Source: an uncultured Bacillota bacterium (GTDB taxonomy: Bacteria > Bacillota > Clostridia > Christensenellales > Pumilibacteraceae). Taken from it: a stretch of DNA of 64,000 bases. The translations under genes were made by a program, and so were the position numbers. This document shows, piece by piece, positions 10,460 to 19,063 of this stretch (positions are counted from its first letter, which is position 1; every line of letters starts with the position of its first letter). The stretch lies in contig CASFJH010000031.1 of NCBI GenBank assembly GCA_949294845.1, positions 26,635 through 90,634 on the forward strand. The letters are read 5' to 3'. The notes under the pieces were generated by a model. It did no database searches. It was not told the origin of the DNA and was given only the letters and a program-made list of their open reading frames with translations.

Positions 10460-11611
10460 TTAACGGGCGGCCGATTTAACCGCCTGCGCAACGCGCATTG
10501 CAACCGTTTTATCTAAAGCGTTAGGTATGATATTGTCTGTCCTCAGTTCCCCCTCGGGAATCATATCGGCAAGCGCGCGGGCCGCCGCAATCTTCATCCC
10601 GTCCGTTATTTTTCTCACTCTCGCGTCGAGCGCGCCGCGGAAAATTCCCGGAAAAGCCAGTACGTTGTTTATCTGATTCTTGCAGTCGCTCCGGCCGCTT
10701 CCGGCAATATACGCTCCGGCTTCAAGCGCGACTTCCGGAGTTATTTCCGGATCGGGGTTTGCCATGGCAAAGACTATCGCTTTGTCGGCCATACTTTTTA
10801 CCATATCTCCGGAAACGATGCCTTTTGCCGAAACGCCTATGAAAACATCGGCGCCGCGCATCGCTTCGGCAAGACCGCCGCGCAGTCCGCGCGGATTGGT
10901 AACGGACGCAAGCTCGCGCTTAGCCCAATCGAGCCCCTCCTTTTCAGGGTAAAGTATGCCGTTGTAGTCCACCGCGGTGAGATCCTTAACGCCTGCCGTC
11001 ATGAGCAGTTTCGCTATGGCGGTGCCGGCGGCTCCCGGACCCGACAGGCACACCCGTATCCGCGTTATGTCCTTGCCGACAAGCTTCAGTGCGTTGTACA
11101 GCGCTCCGAGCACAACGACCGCCGTTCCGTGCTGGTCGTCGTGAAACACCGGAATATCCAAAGCTTCAGTCAGGCGACGTTCTATTTCGAAACAGCGCGG
11201 AGCGGAAATATCTTCCAGATTTATTCCGCCGAAAGAGGGCGATATGGCCTTAATCGTCTCTACGATTTCGTCAGTGTCCTGCACGTTAAGCACTATGGGA
11301 AAAGCGTCGACGGCGCCGAAAGCCTTAAAGAGAGCGCATTTTCCCTCCATAACCGGCATACCGGCCAGACCGCCTATATTGCCCAACCCGAGCACTGCGC
11401 TGCCGTCGGAAATTACCGCCACGAGATTGCCTCTGCGAGTGTATAAGTAAGATTTGTCGGGATCATCGCGTATTTCGAGACAGGGCTGAGCGACGCCGGG
11501 AGTGTAAGCTACAGACAGGTCGTCGCGCGTCTTAAGCTCGCAGCGCGGCACTACCTCTATCTTGCCTTTCCATTGCGCGTGTTTTAAAAGACTTTTCTTT
11601 TTGTAATCCAT
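10460..11611 (-). CDS. NAD(P)-dependent malic enzyme (malate to pyruvate, decarboxylating)
   Basis: A 383-residue short-form malic enzyme, oxidising malate to pyruvate and CO2 with reduction of NAD or NADP. Seen in sequence: LSVAYTPGVAQPCLEI at the N-terminus, the catalytic Lys region AFGAVDAFPIVLN with the metal site GGINLEDISAPRCFEIE, the invariant IPVFHDDQHGTAVVVLGAL, and the Rossmann motif SGPGAAGTAIAKLL. Length matches bacterial forms without a phosphotransacetylase extension. ATG 11611 follows GGAGGAC; the frame to 11665 lacks a site. It is followed by a good terminator, and is separated by about 100 bp from the regulator gene upstream. Confidence 0.95.
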   Translation of the reverse strand: MDYKKKSLLKHAQWKGKIEVVPRCELKTRDDLSVAYTPGVAQPCLEIRDDPDKSYLYTRRGNLVAVISDGSAVLGLGNIGGLAGMPVMEGKCALFKAFGAVDAFPIVLNVQDTDEIVETIKAISPSFGGINLEDISAPRCFEIERRLTEALDIPVFHDDQHGTAVVVLGALYNALKLVGKDITRIRVCLSGPGAAGTAIAKLLMTAGVKDLTAVDYNGILYPEKEGLDWAKRELASVTNPRGLRGGLAEAMRGADVFIGVSAKGIVSGDMVKSMADKAIVFAMANPDPEITPEVALEAGAYIAGSGRSDCKNQINNVLAFPGIFRGALDARVRKITDGMKIAAARALADMIPEGELRTDNIIPNALDKTVAMRVAQAVKSAAR

Positions 11612-11716
11612 TCTGTCCTCCGTAACCGCCGAAGCGATACCTAACGGCCGCTTTTTATGCCGCACGGAAAAGACCGGCGGCAGCGTGACGGCGCGCCGTT
11701 TTCCGTCCGCCCCGCG

Positions 11717-12760
11717 TTACTTCTTATCCGACGAAAGCTTGTGTATGAGCGTAAGCATACGGAACGTGAAAGCGTCGTTAAAATTGCGTATATTAAGCCC
11801 TGTGGCTTTTTCTATCTTGTCCAGCCTGTAGATAAGCGTATTTCTATGCATATACATAAGACGGCTGGTCTCGCTCACGTTAAGCGAATTTTTCATGAAC
11901 ATTTCCGCCGTCGACATAAGCTCGGCGTCTTTAAGCACTTCTTCAAAGCCCTTGTCCAGCAGCATAGAACGGTACCGTGTCAGTTTCTCTCTTGGAAGCT
12001 CCGACAGAAGTTTTATGAGAACATAGTCCTTATAAGAATATACCGACGCGGCCGGATCTATCAGCTTGCCGTATCTGCAAGCGAACATGGCGTGAGAAAA
12101 CGACGGTTCGAAATCTTCGAACTTGCGGACGACCTCGCCTATACATATTTTCACTTCAAACGGAAGCTCTTCCGAAAGGTTATCCTGCAGCACGGTAGCG
12201 AACTCGTTTGCCGACTGATACTCGTCGTCCGCTCCGCAAGCGCGCGCGTAGGCTATTGTACCGTCGTCTATTCTTACGAGTATGTCGCCGTTCTCCTTAA
12301 AAGTCCGCATGAAAGCGAGCAGACTGACCTGCTTGTTCTGCGGGCAGACGAGCGCGAACATATAGTAATTGAGCGGCTCGGCGAAATTGGCCTTTAACGA
12401 AACTATCTGAGTCTCATTCGCCGCGCCCGATAGCAGCAGCCGCATCCGCTCGTTGAAATCGGGCAGACTGAGCGTAGCCAGTTCGTTCTCGACGATGCGC
12501 TTTATCATTACCGCATAGTTGCGGTGCTCTTTACCCGACCCGGAAATAACTCCGAGAACCTTATGCCTTTCCCCTGCCAGAAAATATGTGTTTCCGGCTT
12601 TAGCGTCCGACCTGACGCCTTCTGAAAACTCATCCGGCCGCAGACTCGCATATGCCAGATCGGCGCCGGTGCTGCCTTCAAGCTCGCCGTCGAGCGTATA
12701 AAGACTGATATCTATTCCCGTCTCCCTTTTTATCGGAGCCAGTATAAAATCCAGTCTCAT
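11717..12760 (-). CDS. CdaR/PucR-type helix-turn-helix regulator
   Basis: A 347-residue regulator of the sugar-diacid (CdaR)/PucR superfamily. The C-terminal PucR-type HTH is clear: FMKNSLNVSETSRLMYMHRN followed by TLIYRLDKIEKATGLNIRN. The central GGDEF-like region (about 130-260) and an N-terminal sensory region (LDFILAPIKRETGIDISLYT) fit the family, whose members sense small organic acids or purine products. The start ATG at 12760 overlaps the metY stop as TGATG, so it is translated with metY. Targets cannot be read from the sequence; the downstream neighbour is malic enzyme, which would fit organic-acid control, but that is inference. Confidence 0.82.
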   Translation of the reverse strand: MRLDFILAPIKRETGIDISLYTLDGELEGSTGADLAYASLRPDEFSEGVRSDAKAGNTYFLAGERHKVLGVISGSGKEHRNYAVMIKRIVENELATLSLPDFNERMRLLLSGAANETQIVSLKANFAEPLNYYMFALVCPQNKQVSLLAFMRTFKENGDILVRIDDGTIAYARACGADDEYQSANEFATVLQDNLSEELPFEVKICIGEVVRKFEDFEPSFSHAMFACRYGKLIDPAASVYSYKDYVLIKLLSELPREKLTRYRSMLLDKGFEEVLKDAELMSTAEMFMKNSLNVSETSRLMYMHRNTLIYRLDKIEKATGLNIRNFNDAFTFRMLTLIHKLSSDKK

Positions 12761-14025
12761 CAATCGGCCGCCTTTAACGCCTGTTTAAGATCGGCAATGA
12801 TATCTTCGGCATTTTCTATCCCCACCGAAAGTCTTATGGTGCCTGGATGTATTCCCGCCTCTATAAGCTGGCGGTCCGTAAGCTGCCTGTGCGTGCTTGA
12901 CGCAGGATGCAGAACGCCGGTGCGCACGTCGGCGACGTGCACAACGATTTTTGCCAGCTTGAGGGCGTTCATGAAAGCTATGGCTTTTTCGCGCGAAGCG
13001 AGCTCGAAGGTTATGACTCCGCTGCCCTTTCCGCCGAGATATTTTGCGGCGCGGTCGTAATCGGCGTCGCCTTCGAGCGCCGGGTATTTGATAGAAACAA
13101 CGCTTTTTTCCGCCTTGAGAAACCGCGCGACGCGCAAGGCGTTTTCGCAATGACGTTCCATTCTAAGATGCAGCGTTTCCATTCCCAGATTGGTCAGGAA
13201 CGCGTTCATAGGCGCGGGAGCCGATCCGAGATCGCGCATCAGCTGCACTCTGGCTTTGACTATGAACGCCGCTTTGCCGAACACTTCGGTATAAGACAGT
13301 CCGTGATAGCTCTCGTCAGGCTCGGACAGACCTTTGTAACCGTTGGCTTTCCAGTCGAACGTGCCGCCGTCTACGATTATTCCGCCGAGAGCGACGGCGT
13401 GTCCGTCCGAATACTTGGACGTCGAGTGAACCACTATGTCGGCGCCCCATTCGATCGGCCTGCATATGACCGGCGTGGCAAAAGTATTGTCTATAATGAG
13501 CGGTATGCCGTGGTCGTGAGCTATAGCCGCGATCTTTTCTATATCGGCTACGGTAAGCGCCGGATTGGCTATAGTCTCAGCAAAAACGGCTTTCGTGCCT
13601 GGCACGATAGCTTTTTCGAGAGCCGCAAAATTGTTTATGTCGACAAAATCGACGTCTATGCCCAATTTTCTGAGCGTCACGTTGAACAGATTGAGCGTGC
13701 CGCCGTAAATGTTTGCCGAAGAAACTATCCTGTCCCCGGCCGAAGCCAGATTGAGAACGGCAAAGAGCGAAGCCGCCTGTCCGGACGACGTGTAAAGTGC
13801 GCCTACGCCGCCTTCAAGCGCCGCCATTTTGTTTTCGAGCGCCGCGCAGGTCGGGTTGGCAAGCCGGGTATAGAAATAGCCGTCGGTTTTAAGATCGAAA
13901 AGATCGCCCACCTCCTCTACGGACGAATATTTGTAGGTAGTGCTCTGTATTACCGGCACAACGCGGGGCTCGCCGTTTGCCGGCTCGTACCCCGCCTGAA
14001 CGCATTTTGTTTCAAGCTGCGACAT
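12760..14025 (-). CDS. metY: O-acetylhomoserine sulfhydrylase (aminocarboxypropyltransferase)
   Basis: A 421-residue PLP enzyme of the Cys/Met metabolism family, making homocysteine from O-acetylhomoserine and sulfide. Visible: the N-terminal TKCVQAGYEPANGEPRVVP, the YTRLANPTCAALENKMAALE motif, the aspartate that pairs with the PLP ring in PLIIDNTFATPVICRP, and the PLP-lysine in VVHSTSKYSDGHAVALGG. The ~420-residue length with the long C-terminal half is typical of MetY rather than the shorter MetB/MetC. ATG 14025 has AGGAG upstream. It leads a two-gene unit with the CdaR-type regulator and follows ilvE by 8 nt, so the three may be co-transcribed. Confidence 0.92.
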   Translation of the reverse strand: MSQLETKCVQAGYEPANGEPRVVPVIQSTTYKYSSVEEVGDLFDLKTDGYFYTRLANPTCAALENKMAALEGGVGALYTSSGQAASLFAVLNLASAGDRIVSSANIYGGTLNLFNVTLRKLGIDVDFVDINNFAALEKAIVPGTKAVFAETIANPALTVADIEKIAAIAHDHGIPLIIDNTFATPVICRPIEWGADIVVHSTSKYSDGHAVALGGIIVDGGTFDWKANGYKGLSEPDESYHGLSYTEVFGKAAFIVKARVQLMRDLGSAPAPMNAFLTNLGMETLHLRMERHCENALRVARFLKAEKSVVSIKYPALEGDADYDRAAKYLGGKGSGVITFELASREKAIAFMNALKLAKIVVHVADVRTGVLHPASSTHRQLTDRQLIEAGIHPGTIRLSVGIENAEDIIADLKQALKAAD

Positions 14026-14033
14026 AAAAACTC

Positions 14034-15092
14034 CTATTTGATACGAATCGACCAGCCGTGAGTATCTGGTATCTTACCCGTCTGGATACCGGTAAGCTCG
14101 TCGTACAACATCTTGGATATTGTTCCCATTTTTCCGCCGTTTACTACATAGTCTTTGCCTTTGTAGCCGAAATCTCCGACCGGAGAAATGACGGCGGCGG
14201 TGCCGGAACCGAAAATCTCCGTGAGCTTTCCGTTTTCGGCGCCCTCAACTATCTCGGCCACCGCGATCTCTCTCTCTTCGACGGGAATACCGTGGCCTTT
14301 GGCAAGCTCTATTACGCTCCTGCGCGTAATGCCGGGAAGAATACTTCCCATAAGCGCCGGCGTAATCAGTTTTCCGTCCAGAACGAAGAATATGTTCATG
14401 GAACCGACTTCTTCAACGTACTTGTGCTCTTTTGCGTCAAGCCACATGACCTGATCGTAACCGAGTTTCTCTGCTTTTTCCGCCGCGAGAAGAGAAGCGG
14501 CGTAATTGCCCACCACTTTGTGGTGTCCCGTGCCTCCGCGCGCCGCGCGGACGTAATTCTCTTCGACGTACAGTCTGACGGGTTCAAGCCCATGAGCGTA
14601 ATACGCGCCCGACGGGCTGAGAATTATAAAAAACAGATAATTATGCGCGGCGTGCACGCCGAGCGCCGTCTCCGTAGCTATAACGGTAGGCCTGATATAC
14701 AGCGACGTTCCCTCGTCTGTCGGTATCCATTTCTCCTCCAGCAGGATGAGCTGCTTTAGCGCGTCGAGCACGAAATCAACCGGTATCTCCGGAATACATA
14801 TACGCGCGCATGAATCGTTCATGCGAAGCAGATTGTCGCGCGGACGAAACAAACGTATCTCCCCGGCTTTGTTCTTATAGGCTTTCGTGCCCTCGAACAC
14901 GGCCTGTCCGTAATGAAATACGGACGTCGACGGATCAAGCGTGAAAGGAGCATACGGCTGTATTCTCGCCTTGCCCCATTCGCCGCCGGCATATTCCATA
15001 ACGAACATATGGTCGGTAAAGTGTTTGCCGAATCCGAGAGGTCCTTCGGGGAGCTTGCCCGGTTTCTCTTTTTTGATGATTTCGAGTTTCAT
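14034..15092 (-). CDS. ilvE: Branched-chain amino acid aminotransferase
   Basis: A 352-residue fold-type IV PLP aminotransferase (BCAT group II), which catalyses the last step of leucine, isoleucine and valine synthesis. Family marks: FHYGQAVFEGTKAYKNKAGE, the PLP-lysine in GTGHHKVVGNYAASLLAAEK, LDAKEHKYVEEVGSMNIFFV, and the C-terminal phosphate-binding EIFGSGTAAVISPVGD. Length is that of group II BCATs. The ATG at 15092 has AGAGGT upstream. It lies between yigZ (26 nt) and metY (8 nt), in an amino-acid metabolism run. No attenuator or T-box is visible in the short gap. Confidence 0.95.
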   Translation of the reverse strand: MKLEIIKKEKPGKLPEGPLGFGKHFTDHMFVMEYAGGEWGKARIQPYAPFTLDPSTSVFHYGQAVFEGTKAYKNKAGEIRLFRPRDNLLRMNDSCARICIPEIPVDFVLDALKQLILLEEKWIPTDEGTSLYIRPTVIATETALGVHAAHNYLFFIILSPSGAYYAHGLEPVRLYVEENYVRAARGGTGHHKVVGNYAASLLAAEKAEKLGYDQVMWLDAKEHKYVEEVGSMNIFFVLDGKLITPALMGSILPGITRRSVIELAKGHGIPVEEREIAVAEIVEGAENGKLTEIFGSGTAAVISPVGDFGYKGKDYVVNGGKMGTISKMLYDELTGIQTGKIPDTHGWSIRIK

Positions 15093-15118
15093 GATATATG
15101 TACCTCTATACGATTAGA

Positions 15119-15730
15119 TTACGTTTTAACAAACCGCTTTTCGATCGGCTTTATCCGCGCCCTGCCCTGAGTGCGCTCGGTAACAGTTTCGGCCGTATGA
15201 CCTGAGATATCGGCGACCTCCGCCACTATGAGACTATTATACTCCGTTTTCAGAATTTTGCATAGCGATTGCGGCAGATTTTTGATAATTTTATTGTAAA
15301 CCGCAAAGTCGGTCTCAACGCTCAGCACGTCGCACAACAGATAGGTTTCTTTATCCGCAGCCGCCACTCCCGCCGCCGCGCAACCGGCATATGCTCTCGT
15401 CAGTCCGCCTGCGCCCAGCTTGATACCTCCGAAGTACCGCACCACGGCCACAAGACTCTTACTGTATCCGCCGCTTCTTATGACTTCGAGAATGGGCGCG
15501 CCCGCAGTCCCCGACGGCTCTCCGTCGTCCGAAAATTTCACCGAGTTTCCGCTGACATCAGCCACATATGCGTAACAGACGTGCGTGGCGTCGTAATGCT
15601 TTTTCCTCAGCGCGTTTATTTTCGCCGCGGCGTCCTCCTCGCCGTCTATACCGAACACATATGTGATGAACCTCGATCTGCTGATAACGGTTTCGCACAC
15701 GGCGTCGGTAAGCGCTTTGTATCCCGTCAT
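15119..15730 (-). CDS. YigZ/IMPACT family protein
   Basis: A 203-residue member of the UPF0029/IMPACT family. The signature is visible: [16 protein letters not shown] near the start, [14 protein letters not shown], then [20 protein letters not shown] and [20 protein letters not shown]. Eukaryotic IMPACT regulates translation through GCN1; the bacterial role is not settled. The C-terminal DUF1949-like part follows. The start overlaps the tyrS stop by 4 nt, so it is translated with tyrosyl-tRNA synthetase, which fits a translation-linked role but does not prove it. Confidence 0.88.
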   Translation of the reverse strand: MTGYKALTDAVCETVISRSRFITYVFGIDGEEDAAAKINALRKKHYDATHVCYAYVADVSGNSVKFSDDGEPSGTAGAPILEVIRSGGYSKSLVAVVRYFGGIKLGAGGLTRAYAGCAAAGVAAADKETYLLCDVLSVETDFAVYNKIIKNLPQSLCKILKTEYNSLIVAEVADISGHTAETVTERTQGRARIKPIEKRFVKT

Positions 15731-16938
15731 TTAAGAATTATCCTGACGTGCATTTTCTTGCCTTTATGCAGTACGAATTCGGACGAAACGCCCAAACCTG
15801 CAGGAGTATCTGCCGGATCGGCGACCTTTACGTCGTTCAGCTTTACTCCGCCTCCCTCTATCAGCCTTCTCGCGTCGCTGCGGCTTACTGCGGCTTTGGC
15901 CGCGACCATTATTTCGGGTACGGGCGTATCCGCCGTGAGCCCGAGCCGGACGCAGGGCATATCTTCGGCGTTGCCGGAAAACGCCGCCGCAGCCTGTCTG
16001 GCGGCTTTTTCGGCCTCTTCCTCGCCGTGAACAAGCTTGGTTACCTCGTAAGCCAGACGCTTCTTTGCCTCGTTTATGCGTTCGTCGCCGTATTTCGTGA
16101 GCTCCTTTATCTCGTCGAGATTCATAAACGTGAGAAGTTTCATGCACTCGGCGACCTTTACGTCCTCCACGTTGCGGAAATACTGATAAAATTCGTAAGG
16201 AGTCGTTTTGGCAGGGTCGAGCCACAGCGCGCCTTTTGCCGTCTTGCCCATCTTGCGACCGTCGGAAGTCTCGAGCAGCGAGAACGTCATTGCGAAGGCG
16301 TCCGTATGCTCCTTGCGGCGTATCAGATCCGCTCCGGCCAGTATATTGCTCCACTGATCGTTACCGCCGCATTCCAGTCTGCAGCCGTACTTTTTGTACA
16401 GTACCAGAAAATCGTATGCCTGCATAAGCATATAGTTGAACTCAAGGAACGTCAGTCCTTTTTCCATACGCGTTTTGTAGCAGTCGGCGGTAAGCATCTT
16501 GTTTACCGAAAACAGAGCGCCTATATCCCTGAGAAAATCTATATAATTAAGATCGAGCAGCCAGTCGGCGTTGTTGACCATTATCGCCGCATTTTCGCCT
16601 TCAAAACGAATAAAGCGCTGCATCTGCTTTTTGAAAGCAGCGCAATTGTGCTCGACGGTCTCGCGCGTCATCATGTTGCGCATATCCGTTCTGCCCGAAG
16701 GATCGCCTATCATGCCCGTTCCGCCGCCGATCAGCGCTATCGGCTTATGGCCGGCGCGCTGCAGATGCGCCATTGCCATAATGGGAATGTAATGCCCTAT
16801 ATGCAGGCTGTCGGCGGTAGGATCGAATCCCACATAAAAAGGAACGCTCTCATTGTCCAGCAATTTTCTGAGATCTTCCTCGTAAACCGTCTGTTTTATA
16901 AAGCCTCTTTCGTACAAAATATCCAATGCGTTTTTCAT
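15727..16938 (-). CDS. tyrS: Tyrosyl-tRNA synthetase
   Basis: A 403-residue class I synthetase. The HIGH motif is at residues 46-49 (SLHIGHYIP), the KMSKS motif reads KMGKT at 229-233, and the C-terminal S4 RNA-binding domain is visible in [20 protein letters not shown]. The N-terminal region and spacing are those of the TyrZ-like branch with a KMGKT signature. ATG 16938 follows AGGAG. The upstream gap to the aminotransferase gene is only 36 bp, too short for a T-box leader, so control by tRNA-Tyr at this spot is unlikely. Confidence 0.96.
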   Translation of the reverse strand: MKNALDILYERGFIKQTVYEEDLRKLLDNESVPFYVGFDPTADSLHIGHYIPIMAMAHLQRAGHKPIALIGGGTGMIGDPSGRTDMRNMMTRETVEHNCAAFKKQMQRFIRFEGENAAIMVNNADWLLDLNYIDFLRDIGALFSVNKMLTADCYKTRMEKGLTFLEFNYMLMQAYDFLVLYKKYGCRLECGGNDQWSNILAGADLIRRKEHTDAFAMTFSLLETSDGRKMGKTAKGALWLDPAKTTPYEFYQYFRNVEDVKVAECMKLLTFMNLDEIKELTKYGDERINEAKKRLAYEVTKLVHGEEEAEKAARQAAAAFSGNAEDMPCVRLGLTADTPVPEIMVAAKAAVSRSDARRLIEGGGVKLNDVKVADPADTPAGLGVSSEFVLHKGKKMHVRIILK

Positions 16939-16974
16939 TGCCGTCTCCTGATCGTAAGTATTGCCTAAGACACC

Positions 16975-18168
16975 TCAGTATCTTCCGGCCAGTTTTTCCT
17001 TGAACAACTCTCCCAGCGCTTTGATTCCGCTTTCTATCTGCTCGGGAGCCGCGTTCGAATAGTTAAGCCTTATCGTATTGCGTCCGCTGCCGTCCGCATA
17101 GAACACCTGCCCCTGAATATACGCGACGTTTCTTTCTATCGCTTCGGGCAGCAGTCTTACGGTGTCTATCGTTTCGGGCAGTTCGCCCCATATAAACAGG
17201 CCGCCGTCCGGATCAGTATGCGAAAACTCTTCGGGCATATATTTTTCTATCGCGCTTATCATTGCGCTCTTGCGCTCCAGATATACGGGCAGACTCTTTT
17301 CAACGTTAGGCATCAGATACCCTTTCTCCAGATACTTGGCGACGATCATCTGCGCATAGTTGGAAGTATGAAGATCGGTACCCTGCTTTCCTACTGTCAT
17401 ATACCTGATAACGGAAGGATCGCCCACTGCCGCGCCCACTCTCAGCCCGGGAGAGATGATCTTTGAAAAGCTCGTAACGTACACGACGTTTCCGGCGCTG
17501 TCAAACGATTTGAGCGGAGGAACCGCCGTACCGGAAAAGCGCAGCAGCGAATAGGGATCGTCCTCTAAAACCATCACGCCGTATCTTGCGGTTAAGGACG
17601 CGATCTCTTTTCTGTTAGCCGTGGTATATGTGCGCCCGGTGGGATTGGAAAACGTAGGAACGCAATACAGCATTTTGGGCTTATACTGAATTATTTTGTT
17701 CTCGAGGTCTTCCAGATCGAGCCCGTCCTCGCATGACTTTACGCCTACGGCTTTGCCCTCGTATGTATTGAGTATCTGCAGCACCGCAAGATACGTCGGA
17801 TCTTCGACCAGCACGACGTCGCCCTTGTCGATGAAAGTCTTGAACATAAGGTCGATCCCCTGCTGTCCGCCGCTCACCACCATAAGATTGCTGTCCGCAA
17901 TCGCCGGTAAGCCGCGGCCTGTCAGATATTCGAGCAGCTGATGCCTGAGGACGGGAAAACCTTCCGTCGTTCCGTACTGCAGCACCGGCACGATATCTCC
18001 GGAATTTATCTCGGCGGTTATCTCGCGCACTTCTTTTACGGGCAGACATTCGGTAGCGGGCAGCCCTCCTGCGAAAGAAACTATCTCCGGTCTGGACAGC
18101 AGCTTGAATATTTCGCGCGTTGCGGTTCCGTTCATGTCGGCGGTTCTCGTAGAAAACTTGAAATTCAT
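16975..18168 (-). CDS. PLP-dependent aminotransferase (2-aminoadipate aminotransferase/LysN-like, fold type I)
   Basis: A 397-residue aminotransferase of the class I/II family without the GntR domain of MocR proteins. Seen: EIVSFAGGLPATECLPVKEV, LMVVSGGQQGIDLMFKTFID, PTFSNPTGRTYTTANRKEIA, the PLP-lysine in VTSFSKIISPGLRVGAAVG, and the arginine that binds the carboxylate near NTIRLNYSNA. Members of this group transaminate aromatic, branched or 2-aminoadipate substrates; specificity is not decidable here. ATG 18168 has GAGGT upstream. It starts 5 nt after the Gx transporter gene and so belongs to the apbE cluster's transcript. Confidence 0.87.
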   Translation of the reverse strand: MNFKFSTRTADMNGTATREIFKLLSRPEIVSFAGGLPATECLPVKEVREITAEINSGDIVPVLQYGTTEGFPVLRHQLLEYLTGRGLPAIADSNLMVVSGGQQGIDLMFKTFIDKGDVVLVEDPTYLAVLQILNTYEGKAVGVKSCEDGLDLEDLENKIIQYKPKMLYCVPTFSNPTGRTYTTANRKEIASLTARYGVMVLEDDPYSLLRFSGTAVPPLKSFDSAGNVVYVTSFSKIISPGLRVGAAVGDPSVIRYMTVGKQGTDLHTSNYAQMIVAKYLEKGYLMPNVEKSLPVYLERKSAMISAIEKYMPEEFSHTDPDGGLFIWGELPETIDTVRLLPEAIERNVAYIQGQVFYADGSGRNTIRLNYSNAAPEQIESGIKALGELFKEKLAGRY

Positions 18169-18173
18169 ACAAA

Positions 18174-18683
18174 CTACCTCATATAAAATAAAATTTTTGT
18201 CGGTAAATATCTTACGGTCAGCCAGCAGATGAGGCCGACCGTCAGTCCTGCTATGACGCCGGCCACAAGCATGACCGGCAAAACCGTCATAAGATTTACT
18301 CCGGCGATCAGACTGGCTATCCCGAGCTGCACGATATTGAACACTACGGCGGAAAAAAGAGAAATGCTCGGTATCCCTATTCTGTCAAACGCAAACCTGT
18401 ACAAAAGCGCCGTAACGGCAAAAGACGCTATTCCGGCCGGAGCGCTGTACATCAGAGCCGATATCTGTCCGGTGAAAATTGAGCCGAACGTAAGTTTTAC
18501 GATAAGTACGGAAAACGCGTCGGCATATCCCAAAAGTATAACCGCAAGAAAAATCACCGCGTTGCTTAATCCGAGCTTGGCTCCCGGAGCAAACGCGAAA
18601 AGCGGAGGAAACGCGTTCTCCACCATAAAAATTATGAGCGCGACGGCTCCGAAAAGCGCCGTTCTTGTCAGTCTTTTTGCCAT
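18174..18683 (-). CDS. Gx transporter family protein (heptaprenyl diphosphate synthase component I-like)
   Basis: A 169-residue membrane protein with five to six helices. The family marks are the N-terminal LTRTALFGAVALIIFMVENA, PGAKLGLSNAVIFLAVILLG, FGSIFTGQISALMYSAPAGI, the last with the G-rich pattern that gives the family its name. It is often annotated as a heptaprenyl diphosphate synthase component, but it resembles ECF-type substrate-binding membrane subunits and usually travels with NusG-II and ApbE genes. Its ATG shares one base with the stop of the NusG-II gene (TAATG). The substrate is unknown. Confidence 0.82.
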   Translation of the reverse strand: MAKRLTRTALFGAVALIIFMVENAFPPLFAFAPGAKLGLSNAVIFLAVILLGYADAFSVLIVKLTFGSIFTGQISALMYSAPAGIASFAVTALLYRFAFDRIGIPSISLFSAVVFNIVQLGIASLIAGVNLMTVLPVMLVAGVIAGLTVGLICWLTVRYLPTKILFYMR

Positions 18684-19063
18684 TATTGCTGTCCCGTGCT
18701 TGCCGTTATCTCCGAATCTGTTATCCTTATAACTATATTGCCGGGAAGACAGACTATAGTCTGATTTCCGTATGCTATCTTTCCTGTCTTTTCACAAAGC
18801 TTATCAGGACACTCGGCGTCCTCCACCCATACTTTCCCATCGCTTATCACTACCTTAAGCGCTCCTGCGTCTATTACCCTGTCCTCGTGAAGCGAATATA
18901 CGAAGCGCTTGCCGTCGACAGAAATTTCCACCGCCTCGCCCGGCCTGCCGTATGAAGCCACCAGCACCGCGACGGTAATTACGAGAGCGAAAACATAAAC
19001 GACGATATCCGCGATTTTAAAAGGCTTGCCGGCGCGCGCCTTCTCAAGCTTTTCTCTGTTCAT
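18683..19063 (-). CDS. NusG domain II-containing membrane-anchored protein
   Basis: A 126-residue protein: a short basic N-terminus, one membrane helix (IADIVVYVFALVITVAVLVA), then an extracytoplasmic NusG-II beta domain (about 50-120) with the two cysteines in VEDAECPDKLCEKTGKIAYG and the hallmark IVCLPGNIVIRI. In this family the paired Cys are conserved. The domain is commonly encoded beside apbE and Gx transporter genes in Bacillota; its role is unproved but points to extracytosolic redox or flavin work. It overlaps apbE by 4 nt and the next gene by 1 nt. Confidence 0.88.
   Translation of the reverse strand: MNREKLEKARAGKPFKIADIVVYVFALVITVAVLVASYGRPGEAVEISVDGKRFVYSLHEDRVIDAGALKVVISDGKVWVEDAECPDKLCEKTGKIAYGNQTIVCLPGNIVIRITDSEITASTGQQ

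Noticed and set aside
12907..14061. 384-residue open frame antisense to metY
   Set aside because: Antisense to a clear PLP enzyme gene; composition is Arg/Phe/Tyr-rich as in other mirror frames.
15748..16968. 406-residue open frame antisense to tyrS
   Set aside because: A mirror of the codon bias of tyrS; it has no ribosome site or family motif.
16939..16974. T-box leader for tyrS
   Set aside because: Only 36 bp separate tyrS from the upstream gene; no T-box core seen.
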